From Comamonadaceae bacterium (GTDB taxonomy: Bacteria > Pseudomonadota > Gammaproteobacteria > Burkholderiales > Burkholderiaceae_C), in assembly GCA_027486755.1 (NCBI GenBank), contig JAIXOM010000022.1:1-64000 (forward strand): a DNA stretch of 64,000 bases, given 5' to 3'. The position numbers and the translations under genes were made by a program. How positions within the stretch are numbered: position 1 is the first letter of the stretch; each line of letters begins with the position of its first letter. The notes under the pieces were generated by a model, which saw only the letters and a list, made by a program, of their open reading frames with translations, was not told the origin of the DNA and did no database searches. Positions 51,623-60,558 of the stretch are shown in pieces.

Positions 51623-53930
51623 GGCGCGGCTGCCACCAGGGCGGTAGCAGGGCCAGCACCCGGGCCTGGGCATAGCGTTCGTCCATCAGCCACAGCACGC
51701 CCTGGTCAGATTCGCTGCGGATCACCCGGCCGGCGGCCTGCAGCACCTTGCGCAGCCCTGGGTAGAGGTAGGTGTGCTCGTGGCCGTGACCGAGGAGCGC
51801 CTGCAGGCGCCGACGCATTTCCTCGTTGACGGGGTTGAACTGCGGCAGGCCCAATGTGGCGATGAAGGCGCCGATCAGCTGTTGGCCGGGCAGGTCTATG
51901 CCTTCGCCAAAGGAGCCGCCGAGCACGGCAAAGCCTATGCCGGCTTCGCCCGAGCGAAAGCGCTCCACAAAAGCCCGTTGTTGCAGCTCGTCCATGCGCG
52001 CGCTCTGCTGCCACTGGGGCAGCAGCGGGTATCGTGCTCGCAGAGCCTCGCTGGCCTGGCGCAGGTAGTCAAAGCTGCTGAAAAACGCCAGGTATTTGCC
52101 CGGCCGCAGCTGCCACTGGCGGGCCATCACCTCGATGAGCGCTGGCAGGCTCTGCGTCCTGTCCTGCCAGCGGGTCGACACGCCCTGCAGCACCCGCACC
52201 TGCAGCTGCCCTGCCTCAAAGGGCGAGGGCAGCGTCAGGGTGACGGCATCTTCAGGCAGGCCCAGCATGTGCTGGTAGTGCTCGCTGGGGCTGAGCGTGG
52301 CTGAAAACAGAACGCAGGACTGGGCGGCCACAAAGCGCGGCCGCAGAAACGGCGCGGGCAGCACATTGCGGATGGTCAAGAGCGAGCGCTCATCGCGGCT
52401 GCCTATGGCCAGCAGGCTCAGATCGATCAGGCTGTCGCTGCTCAGCTTGGCAGCTCTTTGCAGGAACTGGCTCAGGTCGAACCACAGCCTGTGCAAAGGC
52501 CCGAGCGCTTGCGCCGGGTGTTCGGTCTGCCAGGCGGCGATGCGGCCGCTCAGCTGCTGCATGGCCAGCAGCAAGGGCGGGGGCAGCTGCTGCAGTACGC
52601 AGTATTCGGCGCGGCCCTGACGCAGCGCGCGCCAGTGCCGCCTTAGCCGATCCAGGTCTCTTTTTAGCTCGGCGGGTGCGGTCTTGCGCGCCATGCCGAG
52701 GGCCGCCTCATCCAGGGTGATGCTGTACATCTGACGGCCGCGCTCGATCAGGTTGTGCGCCTCATCGACCAGCACGGCTGCGCGCCAGTCGCGTGCCAGG
52801 CTCAGAGCGTACAGGGCTGCGTGGCTGTCGAACCAGTGGTTGTAGTCGCCGACCACCACATCGGCCCAGACGATCATGTCTTGGCCGAGGTGGTAAGGGC
52901 ACAAGTCATGCTCTGTGGCCAGTTTGCGCAGCGCCTGGCCGTCGAGCCAGCGCGCCTTGACCGCTGCAGCACGCGCCGCTGGCAGCTTGTCGTGGTAGCC
53001 GCTTGCCAGCGGGCATGACTGGCCGTGGCAGGCCTTGTCGGGATGCTCGCAGGCCTTGTCCCTGGCCAGCAGCTCGAGCACCCGCAGGCTGTGGCGGCGG
53101 CCGCTGTGTTGGGGGTCTAGACTGAGCGTATCGAGGGCGCGCAAGGCCAGGTCGCGCCCCGAACTCTTGGCCGACAGGTAAAACAGCTTGTCCGGGCCCT
53201 TAGGCCCGGTAGCCCCCATGGCCTTGAGCATAGGAAACAAAGTGCCCAGGGTCTTGCCAATGCCAGTAGGCGCCTGCGCCAGCAGGCAGCGACCTTGACG
53301 CGCTGCACGCCATACCGACTCGGCCAGACTGCGCTGGCCGGCGCGCATCGCCGTCAGGGGAAAAGCCATTGCTTTGAGGGCCTGCTCCCGCTCGCTCAAG
53401 TGGACCAGCTCCTGCTCGGCCCAGGCCGAGAAAATGGCGCATTGCTGTTCGAAGAATTCCTGCAAGGACGCGGCACTGCTGGCGCGCAGCAGCACGGTCT
53501 CTTGTTGATCGTCCAGGTTGAGGTAGACCAGGGCCAGCTCGATCGCAGCCAAGCCCTGTAGTTGGCACAGCAGGTGGCCGTAGATTTGGGCCTGGGCCCA
53601 ATGCAAGTCCTGCTGCTCGGGTGTGATCGAGCCAAAGCGGCCGCGATAGGTCTTGACCTCCTCGAGCCGATTGAGCGCGCTGTCGTAGCCGTCAGCACGG
53701 CCACGCACCCTCAGCCGGCCCCACGGGGCGCTCAGGCTGAGCTCGCGCTGGTAGTCGGGGCCGCGCCGGCTGGCCACCAGGGCGTGTCCGGCCATACCTT
53801 CCTGGGCGCTGGGAGCGCCGCCAAAGCGCAGGTCCAGGTCGCCCCGGCGTGCGGTGAACTCGCACAGCTCGCGCACCGCCACGGCATAGGGCACGGGCGC
53901 TGCTTGTGTTGCGGGTGCGGGGCTGCTCAT
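51561..53930 (-). CDS. PD-(D/E)XK nuclease fused to XPD/DinG-family Fe-S helicase
   Basis: 789 aa. Residues 1-150 look like a RecB/Cas4-type nuclease: GRADGYDSALNRLEEVKTYRG supplies Asp (about 80) and the E-V-K motif (about 91). The helicase follows: Walker A LLAQAPTGIGKTL (about 220), an Fe-S domain with Cys in ACEHPDKACHGQSCPL (about 290-305) and DLCPYHLG (about 342), DEAH in LVDEAHNL (about 388), and motif VI QAAGRVIRSESDQG near the C-terminus. This is a DNA helicase of the XPD/DinG superfamily, probably 5'-3', with a built-in nuclease. It diverges from the AI-2E permease gene. Role in repair or defence is unproven. Confidence 0.85.
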   Translation of the reverse strand: MSSPAPATQAAPVPYAVAVRELCEFTARRGDLDLRFGGAPSAQEGMAGHALVASRRGPDYQRELSLSAPWGRLRVRGRADGYDSALNRLEEVKTYRGRFGSITPEQQDLHWAQAQIYGHLLCQLQGLAAIELALVYLNLDDQQETVLLRASSAASLQEFFEQQCAIFSAWAEQELVHLSEREQALKAMAFPLTAMRAGQRSLAESVWRAARQGRCLLAQAPTGIGKTLGTLFPMLKAMGATGPKGPDKLFYLSAKSSGRDLALRALDTLSLDPQHSGRRHSLRVLELLARDKACEHPDKACHGQSCPLASGYHDKLPAARAAAVKARWLDGQALRKLATEHDLCPYHLGQDMIVWADVVVGDYNHWFDSHAALYALSLARDWRAAVLVDEAHNLIERGRQMYSITLDEAALGMARKTAPAELKRDLDRLRRHWRALRQGRAEYCVLQQLPPPLLLAMQQLSGRIAAWQTEHPAQALGPLHRLWFDLSQFLQRAAKLSSDSLIDLSLLAIGSRDERSLLTIRNVLPAPFLRPRFVAAQSCVLFSATLSPSEHYQHMLGLPEDAVTLTLPSPFEAGQLQVRVLQGVSTRWQDRTQSLPALIEVMARQWQLRPGKYLAFFSSFDYLRQASEALRARYPLLPQWQQSARMDELQQRAFVERFRSGEAGIGFAVLGGSFGEGIDLPGQQLIGAFIATLGLPQFNPVNEEMRRRLQALLGHGHEHTYLYPGLRKVLQAAGRVIRSESDQGVLWLMDERYAQARVLALLPPWWQPRLIADPGDPSMAADPPAPASA

Positions 53931-53938
53931 GGGCCTGC

Positions 53939-53969
53939 CATGGTAGTGCAGTGCCAGGCCGCTACCATG
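53939..53969. promoter_or_regulatory. Inverted repeat between helicase and permease genes
   Basis: CATGGTAG and CTACCATG, separated by 15 bases, lie in the 80-base divergent spacer, 9 bases from the helicase start. Position and symmetry suggest a regulator site for one or both genes. Confidence 0.45.
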
Positions 53970-54010
53970 TGGGTTGGCCTGATGGATCCTGTGTCCTGCG
54001 GAGAAGCCTC

Positions 54011-55084
54011 ATGAACAACAAGCTGCCTGAACCTTATTCCTCGCTCGAAGACAAAGCCTTTCTGGCGCTGATCGTGTTGGTGAGCCTGGCTTTTGCCTGG
54101 CTCCTGCTGCCCTATTTCTCTGCTGTTTTTTGGGCGGCAGCCTTGGCGATTTTGTTTGCGCCCCTGCAGACTCGCCTGCTGCGGTCCTGGCCCGAGCGAC
54201 AGAACCTGGCCGCGCTGGTTTGCCTTTCGCTCATCGTGCTGTTGGTGCTCTTGCCGCTGATCTGGATCACCACCATGCTGGTGCAGGAAGGGGCGCAGGT
54301 CTACCGCCGCATCCAGACCGGCGATATCAACTTCAGTCTTTACCTGCAGCAGATCTATGCCGCCTTGCCAGCATCCATCACAGCCTTGCTCGACCGCTTC
54401 GGCATGGGCAGCTCGGGTTTGCTGCTGGAAAGATTGACGCGGGCCTTGACCCAGGGCTCGCAGTATTTGGCGGGTCAGGCGGTCAACATCGGGCAAGACG
54501 CGGTCAATCTGGTGGTGAGCTTTTTCGTCATGCTCTACCTGCTGTTCTTCTTCCTGCGCGATGGCCAGGCTCTGGTGCAGCGGCTCAATCACCTGCTGCC
54601 TCTGCGCCAGGAAATCAAGCGCGATCTGGCCGGCAAGTTCGCCACCGTGATCAGCGCTACCGTCAAGGGCAATATCGTGGTGGCCATGGTGCAGGGCGCC
54701 TTGGGTGGCTTCATCTTCTGGGCGCTCGGCCTGAACGCGCCGGTCCTCTGGGGTGTGGTGATGGCGTTTTTGTCGCTGCTGCCGGCCGTTGGCGCAGCGG
54801 TGGTTTGGCTGCCGATGGCGGCCTACCTGCTGATCAGCGGTCAGACGACACAGGGCCTGGTGCTGGCGGCTTTTGGGGTCCTGGTGATTGGCCTGGTCGA
54901 CAACCTGCTGCGCCCGGTGCTGGTGGGCAAGGACATCAAGATGCCCGACTATCTGGTGCTGCTGTCCACTCTGGGCGGCATCTCGCTGTTTGGCCTACAC
55001 GGCTTTGTTCTCGGCCCGGTGATCGCGGCCATGTTCATGGCCGCCTGGGGCCTGCTGGCCGCCGCCCGCCGGCCCCCACCGTAG
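54011..55084 (+). CDS. AI-2E family (PerM/YdiK-type) membrane transporter
   Basis: 357 aa with seven to eight TMs. The N-terminal pair (AFLALIVLVSLAFAWLLLPYF, FWAAALAILFAPLQ), the central LNHLLPLRQEIKRDLAGKF and the C-terminal LRPVLVGKDIKMPDYLVLLSTLGGI (PxLxG...P.LLVLLSVLGG-like) are family signatures. The start is ATG 54011; earlier in-frame sequence lies in the promoter spacer. Members may export signals or act as Na+/H+ antiporters; the substrate is unknown. Confidence 0.88.
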   Translation: MNNKLPEPYSSLEDKAFLALIVLVSLAFAWLLLPYFSAVFWAAALAILFAPLQTRLLRSWPERQNLAALVCLSLIVLLVLLPLIWITTMLVQEGAQVYRRIQTGDINFSLYLQQIYAALPASITALLDRFGMGSSGLLLERLTRALTQGSQYLAGQAVNIGQDAVNLVVSFFVMLYLLFFFLRDGQALVQRLNHLLPLRQEIKRDLAGKFATVISATVKGNIVVAMVQGALGGFIFWALGLNAPVLWGVVMAFLSLLPAVGAAVVWLPMAAYLLISGQTTQGLVLAAFGVLVIGLVDNLLRPVLVGKDIKMPDYLVLLSTLGGISLFGLHGFVLGPVIAAMFMAAWGLLAAARRPPP

Positions 55085-55097
55085 CGCAGAGCAAGGC

Positions 55098-55574
55098 TCA
55101 GTGCTGGTGGCCGTGGGCTCCGTGCACATGGCCGTGGGCGATTTCCTCGCCGGAGGCGGCCCGCACTTCCAGCACCTGTGCGCTGATCAGCAGGGTTTTG
55201 CCCGCCAGCGGGTGGTTGCCGTCGAGGATGACCTGCGGACCTTTGATCTTGACCACGGTCAGCACCATTTGGCTGCCGTCTGGCCCCCGGCCTTCGAGCT
55301 GGCCACCGACCTTCACACCCGGGGGAAAGTCGGTCTTGGCAATCGTCTGAACCAGCGATTCGTCGCGCTCGCCAAAGGCGTCGGCCGGGCTGAGTGTCCA
55401 GCTGCCCTTGAAGCCCACAGCCTGGCCTTCGAGTGCCTCTTCAAGCTTGGGGATCAGGTTGCCGTAGCCGCCGTGCAAATAGGAAACCGGGTCTTTGCCG
55501 TTTTCGATCACCTGTCCTTGGGCGTCGCTGACCTTCAGTCGCAAGGTTACTGCGCAGTCTTTGCTGATGTTCAT
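55098..55574 (-). CDS. slyD: FKBP-type peptidyl-prolyl isomerase SlyD
   Basis: 158 aa. The FKBP core has DPVSYLHGGYGNLIPKLEEALEG and the IF (insert-in-flap) region ADAFGERDESLVQTIAK, then GPQVILDGNHPLAGKTL, the SlyD signature. The C-terminal metal-binding tail is short (HGHVHGAHGHQH). It combines proline isomerase and chaperone activity with nickel delivery in other species. No strong ribosome site is needed to choose the single ATG. Confidence 0.95.
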   Translation of the reverse strand: MNISKDCAVTLRLKVSDAQGQVIENGKDPVSYLHGGYGNLIPKLEEALEGQAVGFKGSWTLSPADAFGERDESLVQTIAKTDFPPGVKVGGQLEGRGPDGSQMVLTVVKIKGPQVILDGNHPLAGKTLLISAQVLEVRAASGEEIAHGHVHGAHGHQH

Positions 55575-55654
55575 GATGCGGTGGAGTGGAAAAATGAGAT
55601 TCGATTGTCGCGCTAAGCGGCGCTGATGGGTCTCGGCCCCCCAAGGGCGACGAT

Positions 55655-55686
55655 CAAAAAAGCCCGCCGACTTGCGTGGGCGGGCT
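55655..55686 (-). terminator. Rho-independent terminator of rpmBG
   Basis: On the minus strand AGCCCGCC, a 10-base loop, GGCGGGCT, then a run of T residues. It lies 25 bases after rpmG and ends the ribosomal protein transcript. Confidence 0.9.
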
Positions 55687-55710
55687 CGGTGAACGGCTCA
55701 GCCGCTCGAT

Positions 55711-55878
55711 TTATTTGAGCTTGACTTCCTTGTACTCGACGTGTTTGCGAGCCTTGGGGTCAAACTTCATGATCAGCATTTTTTCCGGCGTGGTTTTCTT
55801 GTTCTTGCTGGTGGTGTAGAAGTGGCCCGTGCCGGCGGTGGACTCGAGCTTGATTTTTTCGCGTGCGCCTTTTGCCAT
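55711..55878 (-). CDS. rpmG: Ribosomal protein bL33
   Basis: 55 aa, [20 protein letters not shown]... through [20 protein letters not shown] to KEVKLK, an exact bL33 layout without zinc CxxC pairs (the C-minus form). It follows rpmB by 11 bases and shares its transcript, which ends at the terminator just downstream. Confidence 0.97.
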   Translation of the reverse strand: MAKGAREKIKLESTAGTGHFYTTSKNKKTTPEKMLIMKFDPKARKHVEYKEVKLK

Positions 55879-55889
55879 GTTCGTGCTCC

Positions 55890-56123
55890 TTAGATTTCAC
55901 CGCGGGCACGCAGATCGGCCAGCACCGCATCAATGCCGTTTTTGTCGATCAGACGCAGACCCGCGTTGGTGATGCGCAGACGCACCCAGCGGTTTTCGCT
56001 CTCGACCCAGAAACGGCGGTATTGCAGGTTCGGCATGAACCGGCGTTTGGTTTTGTTGTTGGCGTGGGAAACATTGTTCCCAACCATGGGCTTCTTGCCC
56101 GTGACTTGACAGACGCGTGCCAT
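55890..56123 (-). CDS. rpmB: Ribosomal protein bL28
   Basis: 77 aa. The bL28 signature is [20 protein letters not shown], then [11 protein letters not shown] and [20 protein letters not shown] single Cys shows the zinc-free form. The start ATG lies after a leader of about 160 bases with three hairpins. First gene of rpmB-rpmG. Confidence 0.97.
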   Translation of the reverse strand: MARVCQVTGKKPMVGNNVSHANNKTKRRFMPNLQYRRFWVESENRWVRLRITNAGLRLIDKNGIDAVLADLRARGEI

Positions 56124-56146
56124 GAGGACACTCCAAAAAATAGTTA

Positions 56147-56280
56147 GCAGCCTTCGCTGCACCTCGCCCCTGTCCTGTGCTGTGCCGCCTGCTCCTGGAC
56201 CTGATGCGATCAGGTCTAGGATGCGGCTCCGGCTCAAGGGCGGTGAAGATTCTTTGCTGGGCACAGGCTAGGGCCTGTGC
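56147..56280 (-). promoter_or_regulatory. Structured 5' leader of rpmB with three hairpins
   Basis: Three stems lie between the probable promoter and rpmB: GCACAGGC/GCCTGTGC with a 4-base loop (56261-56280), a longer stem of 12 pairs plus a wobble around GACCTGAT/ATCAGGTC (56193-56221), and GCAGC/GCTGC (56147-56160). They do not encode a protein. An autogenous ribosomal-protein control site or a processed small RNA is possible; this is inferred. Confidence 0.5.
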
Positions 56281-56292
56281 GGCAAACCGAGC

Positions 56293-56298
56293 ATTATA
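56293..56298 (-). promoter_or_regulatory. Candidate -10 box for rpmBG
   Basis: A perfect TATAAT on the minus strand lies in the otherwise GC-rich divergent rpmB-rph spacer. The expected -35 position reads CCACCC, a poor match, so the assignment is tentative. Confidence 0.45.
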
Positions 56299-56472
56299 GC
56301 CATGTCGGCGGGTGCGGGTGGACAGGCCCCGGTCGGGCTTGGACCGGCCCGGGCCGACCTGCGGCGCAGGCCACCTCGGCCACCGCAGGCTGCTAAAGGC
56401 AGTACAGGCGCTACCATAGTGCGCTTGGCAGTCAGGCATCCGGCCTGGCTCGATTTTCGCGAACCCCCCCCC

Positions 56473-57207
56473 ATGTCTTTTGTCCGTCCTGCCCAGCGTT
56501 CGAGCGCCCAACTGCGCCCGGTTCGCATCACCCGTGGCTACACCATCCATGCCGAAGGTTCGGTGCTGATTGAATTTGGCAACACCAAGGTCTTGTGCAC
56601 CGCTTCTGTCGAGGAAAAGGTGCCGCCTCACCAAAGAGGCAGTGGCCAGGGCTGGCTCACCGCTGAGTACGGCATGCTGCCGCGCTCGACCCATACCCGC
56701 AGCGACCGCGAGGCCGCGCGCGGCAAGCAAAGCGGGCGCACCCAGGAAATCCAGCGTCTGATCGGCCGCAGCCTGCGCGCTGTGTTTGATTTGAGCCTGC
56801 TGGGCGAGCGCACCATACACCTGGACTGCGATGTGATCCAGGCCGACGGCGGCACCCGCACCGCTGCCATCACCGGTGCTTTTGTGGCCGCGCAGGACGC
56901 GGTCAGCCTCTTGCTGGCCCAGGGCAAGCTGCAAAGCAGCCCGGTGCGCAGCCATGTGGCGGCGATTTCGGTGGGCCTGGTGGAGGGCACGCCCCTGCTC
57001 GATCTGGAATATGTCGAAGATGTGGCCTGCGATACCGATATGAATGTGGTCATGACTGAAGCCGGCCATTTCGTCGAGGTGCAGGGCACTGCCGAAGGCC
57101 TGGCCTTCACCCGCAAGGAAATGGATCAGCTGCTGGCGCTGGCCGAAAACGGCATTGCCGAGCTGATTGGCCTGCAAAAGGCGGCATTGGCCCAGCCGCT
57201 GCGATGA
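56473..57207 (+). CDS. rph: Ribonuclease PH
   Basis: 244 aa phosphorolytic 3'-5' exoribonuclease that trims tRNA 3' ends. Typical segments: [57 protein letters not shown] and [22 protein letters not shown]. The start ATG gives MSFVRPAQR, upstream of the conserved R-P-V-R-I-T. The stop overlaps rdgB by 4 bases (ATGA). Confidence 0.96.
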   Translation: MSFVRPAQRSSAQLRPVRITRGYTIHAEGSVLIEFGNTKVLCTASVEEKVPPHQRGSGQGWLTAEYGMLPRSTHTRSDREAARGKQSGRTQEIQRLIGRSLRAVFDLSLLGERTIHLDCDVIQADGGTRTAAITGAFVAAQDAVSLLLAQGKLQSSPVRSHVAAISVGLVEGTPLLDLEYVEDVACDTDMNVVMTEAGHFVEVQGTAEGLAFTRKEMDQLLALAENGIAELIGLQKAALAQPLR

Positions 57208-57806
57208 AGCTGGTCCTGGCTTCCCACAATGCCGGCAAGCTGGCCGAGCTGCAGGCCATGTTCGCGCCCCTGGGGCTGGAATTGGTACGCCAGTCCGATC
57301 TGGGCATAGGCGAAGCCGAGGAGCCGTTTCGCACCTTTGTGGAAAACGCGCTGACCAAGGCCCGGCATGCCAGCCGCGCCAGTGGCTTGCCGGCGCTGGC
57401 CGATGATGCCGGGCTGTGTGTCAACGCCTTTGGCGGCCTGCCTGGGGTCGATACCGCCTACTACGCCACCCAGTTTGGTTACGACAAGGGCGATGCCAAC
57501 AACGTCGAGGCCTTGCTGGAGCAGATGGCGCACATCGACGATCGCCGCGCCGCTCTGGTCAGCACCTTGGTGGCGGTGCGCAGCCCAGATGATCCGGAGC
57601 CGCTGATTGCGGTTGGCCGCGCTGCCGGCGAGATCACCCGCGCACCGCGTGGCAGCCATGGCTTTGGTTTTGACCCGGTGATGTACATCCCTGCCTTCGG
57701 CCAGACCTTTGCCGAGCTGCCGGTGGAGGTGAAGAACGCCAACAGTCACCGCGGTCAGGCCGCCCGCCAGATGGCGGCCTTGATGCGCGAGCGCTGGCTG
57801 GCTTAA
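57204..57806 (+). CDS. rdgB: dITP/XTP pyrophosphatase (RdgB/HAM1)
   Basis: 200 aa house-cleaning enzyme that hydrolyses non-canonical purine triphosphates. Motifs: [38 protein letters not shown] (metal site), [14 protein letters not shown] and [10 protein letters not shown]. Translation is coupled to rph by overlap; hemW follows 7 bases later. Confidence 0.95.
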   Translation: MKLVLASHNAGKLAELQAMFAPLGLELVRQSDLGIGEAEEPFRTFVENALTKARHASRASGLPALADDAGLCVNAFGGLPGVDTAYYATQFGYDKGDANNVEALLEQMAHIDDRRAALVSTLVAVRSPDDPEPLIAVGRAAGEITRAPRGSHGFGFDPVMYIPAFGQTFAELPVEVKNANSHRGQAARQMAALMRERWLA

Positions 57807-57813
57807 GGCGCCT

Positions 57814-59004
57814 GTGCAAGATCTCGCCCATTACCTGCGGCCGGGCACCTTGCAGCTGCCGGCGCTGCCGCCGCTGTCGCTGTACGTGCACCTGCCCTGG
57901 TGCATCCGCAAGTGCCCCTATTGCGACTTCAATTCGCACGAGATCGCGGCCGATCAGGCGCCGCAGCAGGCTTATATTGATGCGCTCTTGGCCGACTTGG
58001 ACCAGGCCCTGCCGCTGATCTGGGGGAGGCCGGTGCACAGCATCTTCATCGGCGGCGGCACGCCCAGCCTGTTTTCGCCGGCAGCCATCGATCAGCTTTT
58101 GAGCGGGCTGCGCGCTCGCCTGCGCCTGGCCGCCGACTCCGAAATCACCCTCGAGGCCAACCCCGGTACTTTCGAAAAGGACAGGTTTCGCGCATTTCGC
58201 CAAGCCGGCGTCACCCGGCTGTCTTTGGGCGTTCAAAGTTTTGACGATCAGGCCCTCAAGGCCCTGGGGCGGGTGCATGACCGCGCGCAGGCCCTGGCCG
58301 CCGCCTCCGAGGCCGCGCAGTGCTTCGAGACCTTCAACCTCGACCTGATGTATGCCTGGCCGGGGCAGGACATGGCCAGGCTCGATGCAGACATTGATCA
58401 GGCCCTGGCCTTGCAGCCGCCGCACCTGTCGATCTACCATCTGACGGTCGAGCCCAACACCTTCTTCGCCAAATATCCGCCGGCTCTGCCGGAGGAGGAT
58501 CTGGCCTACGAGATGCTTGACCGCATCAGCGAGCGCACCGCCTTGGCCGGTCTGCAGCGCTACGAGGTATCGGCCTATGCACGGCCAGGCCACCGCTGCT
58601 GGCACAACCTCAACTACTGGCAGTTTGGTGACTACCTGGGCATAGGCGCGGGCGCGCATTCCAAGCTCAGCTTTGCCCACCGGGTGGTGCGCCAGGTGCG
58701 CTTGCGCGAGCCGCGCCTGTACATGGAGCGCGCAGCCTTGGGTCAGGCGATAGCCCAGGAGCAGGAGGTCAGCCGCGGCGAGCTGCCCTTTGAGTTCATG
58801 CTCAATGCCCTGCGCCTGCCCGAGGGTTTTGCGCTGCAAAGCTTCAACGATCGCACGGGCCTGCCGCCTTCGGTGCTACAGGAGGCGCTGGCGCAGGGGC
58901 GTGCGCGCGGCTGGCTGGAGGCCGATTTGCAGCAGATCCGGCCCACCGCGCGCGGCTTTGATTTCCTTAACGACCTGCAAGCCCTGTTTTTGAACGAGCC
59001 CTAA
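57814..59004 (+). CDS. hemW: Radical SAM HemW (coproporphyrinogen III oxidase-like, heme chaperone)
   Basis: 396 aa. Radical-SAM CxxxCxxC in PWCIRKCPYCDFNSH (about residues 29-42), then SIFIGGGTPSLFSP, TRLSLGVQSFDDQALKALGRVHD and NLDLMYAWPGQ. The C-terminal HemN-type domain has YWQFGDYLGIGAGAHSKL. HemW proteins bind heme and deliver it rather than oxidise coproporphyrinogen, because they lack the HemN N-terminal extension, as here. GTG start. Confidence 0.93.
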   Translation: MQDLAHYLRPGTLQLPALPPLSLYVHLPWCIRKCPYCDFNSHEIAADQAPQQAYIDALLADLDQALPLIWGRPVHSIFIGGGTPSLFSPAAIDQLLSGLRARLRLAADSEITLEANPGTFEKDRFRAFRQAGVTRLSLGVQSFDDQALKALGRVHDRAQALAAASEAAQCFETFNLDLMYAWPGQDMARLDADIDQALALQPPHLSIYHLTVEPNTFFAKYPPALPEEDLAYEMLDRISERTALAGLQRYEVSAYARPGHRCWHNLNYWQFGDYLGIGAGAHSKLSFAHRVVRQVRLREPRLYMERAALGQAIAQEQEVSRGELPFEFMLNALRLPEGFALQSFNDRTGLPPSVLQEALAQGRARGWLEADLQQIRPTARGFDFLNDLQALFLNEP

Positions 59005-59008
59005 GCCC

Positions 59009-59233
59009 ATGACGTCTGAAGCCTGGATCATCCTGGTCATCTCTGGCCTGCTGAGTTTTTTCGTTGGCGCCTGGCTGCGGCGCTTCATGAACCGCCGCCG
59101 CTTCCAGCGCAGCCAGGAGGCCCTCGCCCAAATGCGCTCGGCAGTCGCCGAGCGCGAGCGGCAGGCGCCGGCCTCGCACAACAAAGCCAAGCGCCGCCGC
59201 CAGCAGCGCTCTCGGCAGGCGGACGGCTCGTAA
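59009..59233 (+). CDS. Small single-TM membrane protein
   Basis: 74 aa. One N-terminal TM (AWIILVISGLLSFFVGAWL) is followed by a basic cytoplasmic tail rich in Arg and Gln (RRRFQRSQEALAQMRS, NKAKRRRQQRSRQ). It starts 4 bases after hemW and is probably translated from that transcript. No function can be given. Confidence 0.6.
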   Translation: MTSEAWIILVISGLLSFFVGAWLRRFMNRRRFQRSQEALAQMRSAVAERERQAPASHNKAKRRRQQRSRQADGS

Positions 59234-59385
59234 AGTTAGCGTGCGCATACTTTCTGTCGACTTCCCGCTTTTCTGAGCAGTAATTCCGGCTCGACGTGGA
59301 ACGGATCTTGCTGCTGGAGGGATCTGTCGAATTTCCGTTCACCCCAGCGGCGCCCCACGGCGCCTGAGGTGGCCCTGTTTTTGCC

Positions 59386-60558
59386 ATGCCAGTTTCGCCC
59401 GCCCTATTGTCGTCAGCACTAGCGACCGAGCCCTTGAAACGGCCGGCGGGTGCGGCAGCGCGCGCGGACCGCGCGCAGTCGGCCGGATTTGCCCAGACCC
59501 TGGCCCAAGTGCAGTCAGCGCAGCCCGGTAGCAGTGCCATCAGTGAGGCCGAGGTCCGGCCGGGCGATACCTTGTCAGGCATCGTCGCGCGTCATTTGCA
59601 ACTCACCCAGCCCGGGCGCAGCGCCAGTCCGGCGCAGCTCTATCAAATGGCGGTCGGCGTGGCCCGTGACAACGGTATCGCCGATCCAAACCTGATCCTG
59701 CCTGGACAGGTGATCGATGTGTCGTCGCTGGACGCAGCGCCAGGAACTGCACGCCAAGCTGCCGTACAGCCTTACGGGAGTGCCCACAGCGCAAGCCAGA
59801 CCAGCGCCCCTATGGCTGCACCTGTGGCTCAAGCGCTCGTCAAGCCGCAGGCGGTCGGCGTACTACCCCCCAGTGCTGCGGGCAGCGCCAGCGCGTTTTT
59901 GGTCCGCCATGCCGAAGCGGCTCAGCGGGTGCAGGCGGCCAGCGGCATTCCGGCTACCTATATGTTGTCGCAAGCGGCCCTTGAAACCGGCTGGGGGCGG
60001 CAGGAGATCCGTACGCCTGATGGGCGCAACTCCTTCAATCTGTTTGGTATCCGCGCTGGCAGTAACTGGAAGGGCCCAACGGTCCAGGTTTGGACCACCG
60101 AACACATCAACGGATCGACCCAGCGCATGGTCGGCGAGTTCCGCGCCTATTCCAGTTATGAAGAGTCTTTTGCCGACTATGCGCGGCTGATCAGCCAGCA
60201 GCCTCGCTATGCGCAGGTCATGCAAAACCTGGGCGATCCGAACGCTTTTGCTTCGGCCATGCAACGCTCCGGTTACGCCACCGGTCCGCGCTATGCCAGC
60301 GCTCTGGCATCGGTGATTGAGACCACCCATCGGCTGCAGGGTTCAGTGCCCCAGGTGCAGGCGGCGCTGCGACCGGCCAACCAGACGGCGACGGTGCTTG
60401 CGCAAGCGTCAGAACCTTCCATGCCGCCTGCGGCTCAGGTGCTGCAGTTGCGCTTTAACCCGATCAGCCCGATGGCGGCCAGCGCAGAGGCGAGCAATGT
60501 GGCGCGCGTGGCCCGCCAGCGCGCCTACGCGTCGCTGGACCTGCCATTGATGCCCTGA
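59386..60558 (+). CDS. LysM-containing glucosaminidase (FlgJ C-domain-like peptidoglycan hydrolase)
   Basis: 390 aa. A LysM-like peptidoglycan-binding domain lies at about residues 57-108 (VRPGDTLSGIVARHLQL ... NLILPGQVIDV). The GH73 glucosaminidase domain is at about 165-310: TYMLSQAALETGWGR (catalytic Glu), NSFNLFGIRAGSNWKG and YSSYEESFADYARLIS. Pro/Ala-rich linkers join the parts. No signal peptide is apparent. The GH73 part resembles the C-terminal half of FlgJ, yet no flagellar gene is nearby. The stop overlaps the convergent permease by 34 bases. Confidence 0.85.
   Translation: MPVSPALLSSALATEPLKRPAGAAARADRAQSAGFAQTLAQVQSAQPGSSAISEAEVRPGDTLSGIVARHLQLTQPGRSASPAQLYQMAVGVARDNGIADPNLILPGQVIDVSSLDAAPGTARQAAVQPYGSAHSASQTSAPMAAPVAQALVKPQAVGVLPPSAAGSASAFLVRHAEAAQRVQAASGIPATYMLSQAALETGWGRQEIRTPDGRNSFNLFGIRAGSNWKGPTVQVWTTEHINGSTQRMVGEFRAYSSYEESFADYARLISQQPRYAQVMQNLGDPNAFASAMQRSGYATGPRYASALASVIETTHRLQGSVPQVQAALRPANQTATVLAQASEPSMPPAAQVLQLRFNPISPMAASAEASNVARVARQRAYASLDLPLMP

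Noticed and set aside
59229..59260. FliA-like promoter TAAAGTTA before the glucosaminidase gene
   Set aside because: The -35-like TAAAGTT is followed at the right distance by ACTTTCTG, not GCCGATAA, and it overlaps the stop of the previous gene.
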